Positions 16,856-22,049 of a stretch of DNA of 22,049 nt are shown in pieces. Both the position numbers and the translations under genes were made by a program. This stretch comes from Priapulus caudatus. Lineage: Eukaryota > Priapulida > Priapulimorpha > Priapulimorphida > Priapulidae. The notes beneath the pieces were generated by a model that saw nothing but the letters and a program-made list of their open reading frames with translations, ran no database searches and was not told the origin of the DNA. Where the stretch lies: positions 1-22,049 of the forward strand of contig NW_014578948.1 of the NCBI RefSeq assembly GCF_000485595.1. The letters are read 5' to 3'. How positions within the stretch are numbered: the stretch's first letter is position 1; the number at the start of each line of letters is the position of its first letter.

Positions 16856-17656
16856 AAAATTGTGTACAGATATGTGTTTTCCAGTTATGTTTTGTTCACG
16901 ATTCTATTCAGTTGTGATGATTAGCTGTCCATGTAACTCATGTGATAGCGACCATGTCCCTGTGGGCTCACCAGTTGTATATATGTGCATTTGGCAGGCT
17001 TGTTGTTGCTAGCAAGTTTTTTTTTTTTTTTTTTCGACCTTTGTTCAAATTTTTTTGTTCGATTTTGTTTTGATCTTTTGTCATTCTCTTTGTCCATGTT
17101 TTTGCTGTTCTATACTGTATATATGTGCATTTTGCAGCTGCTGTTGGCCACCGCAGTCTAAACATGTTGTATATTTAGCCTTCATTGCCAATTATTGTAT
17201 GCTATTTATAAGTAATGCAATAAGTAATAATTTATTTAATAATAACAATAGTAATAATCTATTTATAGTAACAATAGTAATAATCTATTTATAGTAACAA
17301 TAGTAAAATTGTGTTCAGATGTGTTTTTCAGTTATGTTTTGTTCACGATTCTATTCAGTTGTATGATTACTGTCCATGTAACTGTGTCACGAACCATGTC
17401 CTGTGTTTCAACTTTGTATATATATGTCCATTGAAGTTTTTTTGTTTTTGTTCACCTTTGTTCACCTTTGTTCAAATTTCTTGTTCATTTTGTTTTGATC
17501 ACTTTGTTCACTCTCTCTGTCATGTTTTGCTGTTTCTTATACTGTATATATGTGCATTTGCAAGCTTGTTGGGCTAACGCAGCTGCTAAGCATGTTGTAT
17601 ATAGCTGTCAATGAAACTATTGTATCTATTTATATTAACAATAGTAATAATCTATT
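16856..17656. repeat. About 449-bp tandem duplication (two copies)
   Basis: Copy 1 begins at 16856 and copy 2 at 17305, each with AAAATTGTGT. Both contain CAGTTATGTTTTGTTCACGA, TTCTATTCAGTTGT, TTTGTTCAAATTT and TATACTGTATATATGTGCAT in the same order. Within each copy a smaller TGTATATATGTGCATTTG-like motif also occurs twice. The second copy is shorter, ending near 17656. It is non-coding and possibly an element 3' UTR. A run of T lies at about 17019-17034. Confidence 0.85.
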
Positions 17657-17684
17657 GCGCCTATTTATATAGGTAAACGTATGT

Positions 17685-17689
17685 GTATG

Positions 17690-17732
<43 letters not shown>

Positions 17733-17748
17733 TGTATATATATATAAT
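17685..17748. repeat. (TA)n microsatellite
   Basis: An alternating TA run of about 40 bases follows GTATGTATG and is continued by a shorter TATATATATA after GACTG. Confidence 0.95.
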
Positions 17749-18726
17749 TAACTAATTGCCCATACATTACATTACATTATTAATGTACAGATGTAAATTA
17801 GACCTCTTCCTTTTTGGTTCTGCTTATTCCGTTGTTCATTTTTGTTTACTTTTCTTGTTCACTGTTACTCGTTTTATCGTTATCAATATGTGTTGAATCA
17901 TCTTCGGTTGTGCCATGTGTTTCAGTTCACATGCCAATGCTCTCTCATCCACCTTATGGCAAGCGCCCAACTATATTATAATAAATGACGCCATGCTGCC
18001 TAATATTAGTATGACATTTTATTTTGAGGGGTGGCAGACGTTTGATCAACGCTGCGGGTTTCTGTTCGCCACGGCGCTGTGCTCCTCTTTGTAAACTAGT
18101 TGAACTTGACTTGTAATTCTATTTCCGCTTGTACACTGTATATACACGACTTATGCAGCAAAATAAACTGTTATAATTGAATCTTGAAATCTTGATCTTA
18201 GCATTTAGAGCGATATTAGACGTGTGCGCACAGGCAACACTGAATGCTATAATTTATGCAGTTATAATGAAATTACAGATACTGAGCCGTTGTAATTTAT
18301 TAGCACAATATATTAGCAGAGACGTTCTTAATTTAAAACTACTCAAACTTCTACCCTCTCTATTTTACATGCATAATATCCACACAAAAATGTTTTATTT
18401 GGGGTCCTACATTACAGTTTATGCGCGACACTTGCGCCGTCTTGCGGCACAGAAATGTATAAATCATTTTATTCGACTGTGGGAAATTTGGATGTCGGGG
18501 AGCTAGGACACGTTAGCATTAGTAATGTGGTGCACTAGAGATCGAACGCTTTTACCTTAGACTACTCTAGATTCTCAGCTTTCGATTTTGAACATATAAT
18601 TTCAAGAAAATTATAACTAGACTGACTAGTAAGCAGATATTAGTGATGCGCGCACAGATTTCGAACGCTATAATTACGCTATAATTCATCTACGATATAG
18701 TGACGTTTTTGTAGATTGGGCAGATA
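17749..18726. other. Non-coding DNA with an AATAAA-type end
   Basis: No supported gene is present. CAGCAAAATAAACTG around 18153-18167 looks like a polyadenylation signal and is followed by TTGAATC/TTGAAATC/TTGATC-type repeats (18176-18200). This could be the 3' end of an unidentified element. A 109-codon frame at 18177-18506 starts at TTG and shows no domain. Two related ATCGAACGC/TTCGAACGC motifs lie near 18540 and 18660. Confidence 0.35.
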
Positions 18727-18900
18727 TAGTTATAGTTATAGTTATAGTTATAGTTATAGTTATACAGGTTACAGGTTACAGTTACAGTTAGCAGTTACAG
18801 TTAGCAGTTAGTAGTTATAGTATAGTTTATTAGTTATAGATACAGTTACAGTTAGGCCAGTTACAGTGTAGTTATAGTGCGCATAGTCATAGTCATGAGT
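18727..18900. repeat. (GTTATA)n / (GTTACA)n hexanucleotide array
   Basis: About six perfect AGTTAT units are followed by AGTTACAG, GTTAGCA and GTTATA variants that degrade to the right. Confidence 0.92.
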
Positions 18901-19365
18901 GCATAGTTATAGTTAGTAACGTAAACGTTAGCAATGTACATGAAACAATGTAGGGGCAATTGTTCTTCTCTAATCTTGCTATCTTCAGGTCTCCTCGTTC
19001 ATTCTAGCTCTCCTCCAATCAGCGCGCAAACTCTCCGGTGGAGTGTCGATAGCGAATCTCGCATCGATATGCGTTCTATAATATAGTATCGTCTGCGGGT
19101 GCAAACGAGCATTCGGACTCCGGATAACCGGATGGATTTCAGTTGATGCCGATCCACAATTTCCATCCCCGCTCTGTTGGTTACTGTTAAGCATCAGACT
19201 TAGGAGAGCGTTGCAGGAATATCACTATGCGACATCGCTGCGATTTGAAATCACCTCAATTCTCAGTCTTGCCAACTGATTCCAATGAAGAATTCAGATC
19301 AGAGTTGCTATTTAGTGTTACTATTCCATGCCCGTTGAGGTGGTCAGAACTTCTGTTACAGACCA
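18901..19365. other. No supported gene
   Basis: A minus-strand frame with a true ATG (19194 down to 18985, 69 codons) has mixed, protein-like composition but no recognised domain and no visible partner exon. I leave it uncalled. I see no repeat or RNA gene. Confidence 0.35.
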
Positions 19366-19558
19366 CACACACACACACAACAACACACAAACTAGTCCAC
19401 ACACACACAGGCACACACACACACACAACCAGCACACAGCACACACATACACACACGCACGGCTACGCGCATAAACACACACACGACAACAACACCCACA
19501 CACACTGACCGCAAAACACAGCATACGCAGCGCGCGCGCAATAAACACACACAACACA

Positions 19559-19589
<31 letters not shown>

Positions 19590-19687
19590 CCACACACAGC
19601 ACATACGGCACACACACGCCAGACACACACACAGCAACACACACAGCACACACAGCAAAGCAACGCGCGCGTGCGCATACACACACT
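19366..19687. repeat. (CA)n compound microsatellite
   Basis: CACACA runs are mixed with GCGCGC, CAACA and CAGCA variants. Minus-strand C/V frames are repeat artefacts. Confidence 0.95.
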
Positions 19688-20514
19688 AACAAAAAAAAGA
19701 AGAGATAGCTTGTAAGAGTATTATTATAGTTTTGTAAGAGTATTATTAGAGGTCAGTCCTGAAGTTTGTAAGCGTTTTACGTTTACGGTTGAAAATCTTA
19801 CCTTGTGGACATCAGGAGTTTCTTGACAGCGGGCGCACTTTTTTGCGGGCGGTAACTTGTCAATGCTTAATATCTCGACGTGTCAGTGATGCCTTTTCTT
19901 TTTGGTTTGGCATTAGCTGGGCACTTGTTATATAAATTTCTTGCCGTGTGGAAAGGTTTTGACGTTATGTTATATAGCGAAATGCGCTTCCATTTAAGAA
20001 AAATGTAAAACCAAATGTATATACATTTCTCCTGGTTAGATTAGAGCGATAGAGCGATCTGCAGAAATGCTTACGATGGCAGGCACCTTTGGTTATCATT
20101 GTTTTTTTACATTGCCATTGTGTTTTCGTGCTTGTGACGTTGCAGCGGGCGCGCTTGGTGGGCAAAATTTCGGCACGTATTTAATGTTTTTGAATGTAGA
20201 ATGTAAAAGAAAATAATATATTGTTAAAAAAAATAGGGCCGCATGGCAACAAATGGTCCGACCAAGTTTGGAGAGGATTCGTTGAGCGGTGCGAAACTAT
20301 AGCCGGACACACACACATACACACAGTCACAACCACCACACACAAGCAGAAAATTACCCAATTTATGGTAAGATAGACGCCACCAACATACCGGATAGGA
20401 ATACGATGTTGTGTGGTTTGTTTGTTTGACGAAGCTATCAGTAGTCGTGGTAGCAGTCTATAATTTGTTCTTTTAATTGCAGCATTTGATGATGCCTGGA
20501 GCATCCTAAATGTG
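19688..20514. other. No supported gene; two GCGGGCGC-like boxes
   Basis: CAGCGGGCGCACTTTTTTGC near 19827 and CAGCGGGCGCGCTTGGTGGG near 20143 are alike and lie about 316 bp apart. A perfect 16-bp palindrome AAATGTATATACATTT lies at 20013-20028. No coding frame with a domain is seen. Confidence 0.35.
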
Positions 20515-20925
20515 TGCCGCGGCGTGCGTGGTACGTATGCGTAAACGTGTGCGTGGTGTCGTGTCCGTGTGCGTGTGGCGCGCGCAGTGTGTTGTGTGTG
20601 CGTGTGCGCGTGAGTGTAGTGTGCGTAAGCCGTGTGCGTGTGGCGTGTGTGCCGTGTTCGTGTGCGCTGAGCGTGTGCTTGTGTGCTGTGTGTGTGCGCC
20701 GCGCGTGCGTGCGTGCGTGCGTGCGCTGAGCTGGGTTTGTTGTGTTGTTGTGTGGTTTGTTCGTGCGTGCTGCGTAGCGTGAATGCGTGGCGTGCGTGCG
20801 TGTGTGTGTGTGTGCGCGCGTGCGTGGCGTGCGCGTGTGTGTATTGGTTTGCGCGCGACGTGTGTGTGTGTGTGTGTGTGCGTGCGTGTGTGTATGTCGT
20901 GCGTGCGTGCGTGTCCGTGTGAGCC
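20515..20925. repeat. (GT)n / GTGCGT-rich array
   Basis: GTGTGC, GTGCGT and CGTGTG units with GC-rich variants. It is GT on the plus strand, opposite in sense to the CA array at 19366. Open frames on both strands are low-complexity C/V/R/A or H/T/A/R and not genes. Confidence 0.94.
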
Positions 20926-21514
20926 CGAGCGGCATGACACTGCGTCATTGCAAACTACCGTTCGCGTAGTTTCCTAATGCAAAATATAAAGGCAACTAGC
21001 TATTACCCCGTCCTCCAGACGGTTCGAGTGGGTCTGCAACTTGAGGATGGCGGTTTAACACATTATCTCTCACTTTTAGTTGAGAATGTATCTACAGTAA
21101 ACGAAATACTGATATTTAGACTCGAGGTCATATATGCAATATTTTACCATTAAAATTACCTAGCAATTTAAAAGAAAAGGGGAAATGGGGTGATTTTATA
21201 GTAACAAATTTCACTATTTAGATATTATTTTTGAAAAAATATCCATTATGGCGTTAGAAGGCATCAATTTAGTAAGTCAAATTCCTTAAAAAAAAGAGCA
21301 AATGCATTTGAGTAGCTTTTGAAGATCTATTTTCTTGAAAGTCAGTGGACGGCGGCGGGCCNATGCATTAGCATAGCTGGGAATCGTGGCGCGATGCTGC
21401 GAGCGAACGTGAAGCATGTAGCTTATAGTGACACGTGCTGTCAGCCTACCCGGCTCCATTTTAAACGTATAAGAACGGCCGAAGAATATTATCTTAGCAG
21501 TCAACGGCGACCGA
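20926..21514. other. No supported gene
   Basis: AT-rich DNA with no recognisable gene or element end. One undetermined base lies at 21362. Confidence 0.4.
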
Positions 21515-21700
21515 CGTTACGTGCGTGCGTGTGTGCTGTGTGTGTGTGAGTGCGTGCGTGCGCGTGTGTGTGCGTGTGCGTTTACAGGCGTGCGAGTACA
21601 CGTGTGTGCGCGAACGCACACGCTCGCCATCACACATGTTTACGTGCGCGTGTGAGCTCACGCGTGTACGTACACAACACCCTTCTACCGTCGCGCACAC
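21515..21700. repeat. GT/GCGT-rich simple repeat
   Basis: GTGCGTGC and GTGTGTG runs pass into mixed ACACGTGTGTGC and CACACGCT sequence with partial self-complementarity. Confidence 0.88.
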
Positions 21701-21808
21701 ATGCGCCAGGTGACGCTGGGGAAAAACCACGACCAGGATGTGAAGCCATGTAACTCTCGCCTCTGATTTTAATATGTTTCACTTGCGCGCGGAGTGCGGG
21801 CCGCCCTA

Positions 21809-21846
21809 GGCGGGCGGCAGGCAGGCGGTAGGCAGGCGGCAGGCTA
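21809..21846. repeat. GGCAGGC-type short tandem repeat
   Basis: GGCGGGCGGCAGGCAGGCGG and two further GGCAGGCGG(T/C)A copies follow the palindrome-like CCGCCCTAGGCGGGCGG. Confidence 0.8.
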
Positions 21847-22049
21847 CGCTGCAGGCGAGCACGTAACTGGAAATAGCGAACTCGTAGTAACCATCTCATC
21901 TTTTCTCATTACGCGGCCAGATGAGCAGCGCGCGCACCGCCAAGTCGACGTCCGGATCCGCTCCTGCACACACCTTAACGAGTTCCTCGCAGCTGGATAA
22001 ATCAAATTAGTAAAGGCTCCTGAATGTGAAATGCACCCTCGCCCCCCTC
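21847..22049. other. Window end, no supported gene
   Basis: No gene, RNA or repeat is supported here. The sequence runs off the window edge. Confidence 0.4.

Noticed and set aside
18177-18506. 109-codon plus-strand frame
   Set aside because: It starts at TTG, lies in AT-rich DNA just past a polyadenylation-like signal and has no domain.
18985-19194. 69-codon minus-strand frame with true ATG
   Set aside because: The composition is protein-like, but it is short, with no motif, promoter or splice partner that I can support.
20181-20948. Minus-strand 255-codon H/T/A/R frame
   Set aside because: It translates the GT/GC simple repeat in antisense.
1-22049. CRISPR array, bacterial operon, prophage or defence island
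   Set aside because: There are no spaced identical repeats of CRISPR type, no ribosome-binding-site-led gene runs and no bacterial gene families. The repeats are eukaryotic microsatellites and transposons.

Overview
This window looks like a stretch of a repeat-rich eukaryotic genome, most likely a marine invertebrate animal. I base that on one intronless rhodopsin-type GPCR gene with metazoan motifs, on animal-type transposons (hAT, Helitron, L1-like LINE, Ty3/gypsy-like LTR element), and on very long simple-sequence arrays. I cannot name the phylum. The only convincing intact host gene is the GPCR, which reads on the minus strand from 12884 to 11145. Nearly everything else is transposon or satellite DNA.

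Layout. 109-989 is a foldback (long terminal inverted repeat) element filled with a degenerate GTACACGCACG minisatellite. About 1458-5470 is a decayed, 5'-truncated LTR retrotransposon. It has a CCHC zinc knuckle, a long coiled coil, an integrase H2C2 remnant and an acidic duplicated tail, followed by a polypurine tract and a probable 3' LTR with an internal minisatellite. 5663-5810 is a CA array. 6058-8671 is a patchwork: a dispersed 160-bp repeat, two copies of one MITE, a ~30-bp minisatellite split by a complete 367-bp hAT MITE with a perfect 8-bp target duplication, and a 1-kb ATGT array. 8690-11041 is a non-autonomous Helitron with TC and CTAG termini and an A/T target. It is internally built as two diverged head-to-tail units, each carrying a tRNA-Met-like relic and a simple-repeat core. 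It ends about 100 bp past the GPCR stop codon.

11145-12884 encodes the GPCR (579 aa). It has altered TM6 and TM7 switch motifs (CYLP, and NACFY instead of NPxxY) and a short acidic repeat in the C-terminal tail. A second copy of the 160-bp dispersed repeat lies about 300 bp upstream of its ATG. About 14440-16020 holds an L1-like LINE: ORF1 (coiled coil plus RNA-binding domain) on the minus strand, back to back with the C-terminal end of an ORF2 on the plus strand. The two meet at three tandem repeats containing ETS-like motifs. This is the arrangement expected from a twin-primed, 5'-inverted LINE insertion. The LINE 3' end runs into an AATGT array. 16856-17656 is a 449-bp tandem duplication. 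The remainder to 22049 is AT, GTTATA, CA and GT repeats separated by sequence in which I see no gene.

The genes do not form an operon or pathway. The interest lies in the unusual GPCR motifs, the chimeric retroelement, the tandem Helitron and the rearranged LINE. I see no evidence of a novel defence or biosynthetic system here.
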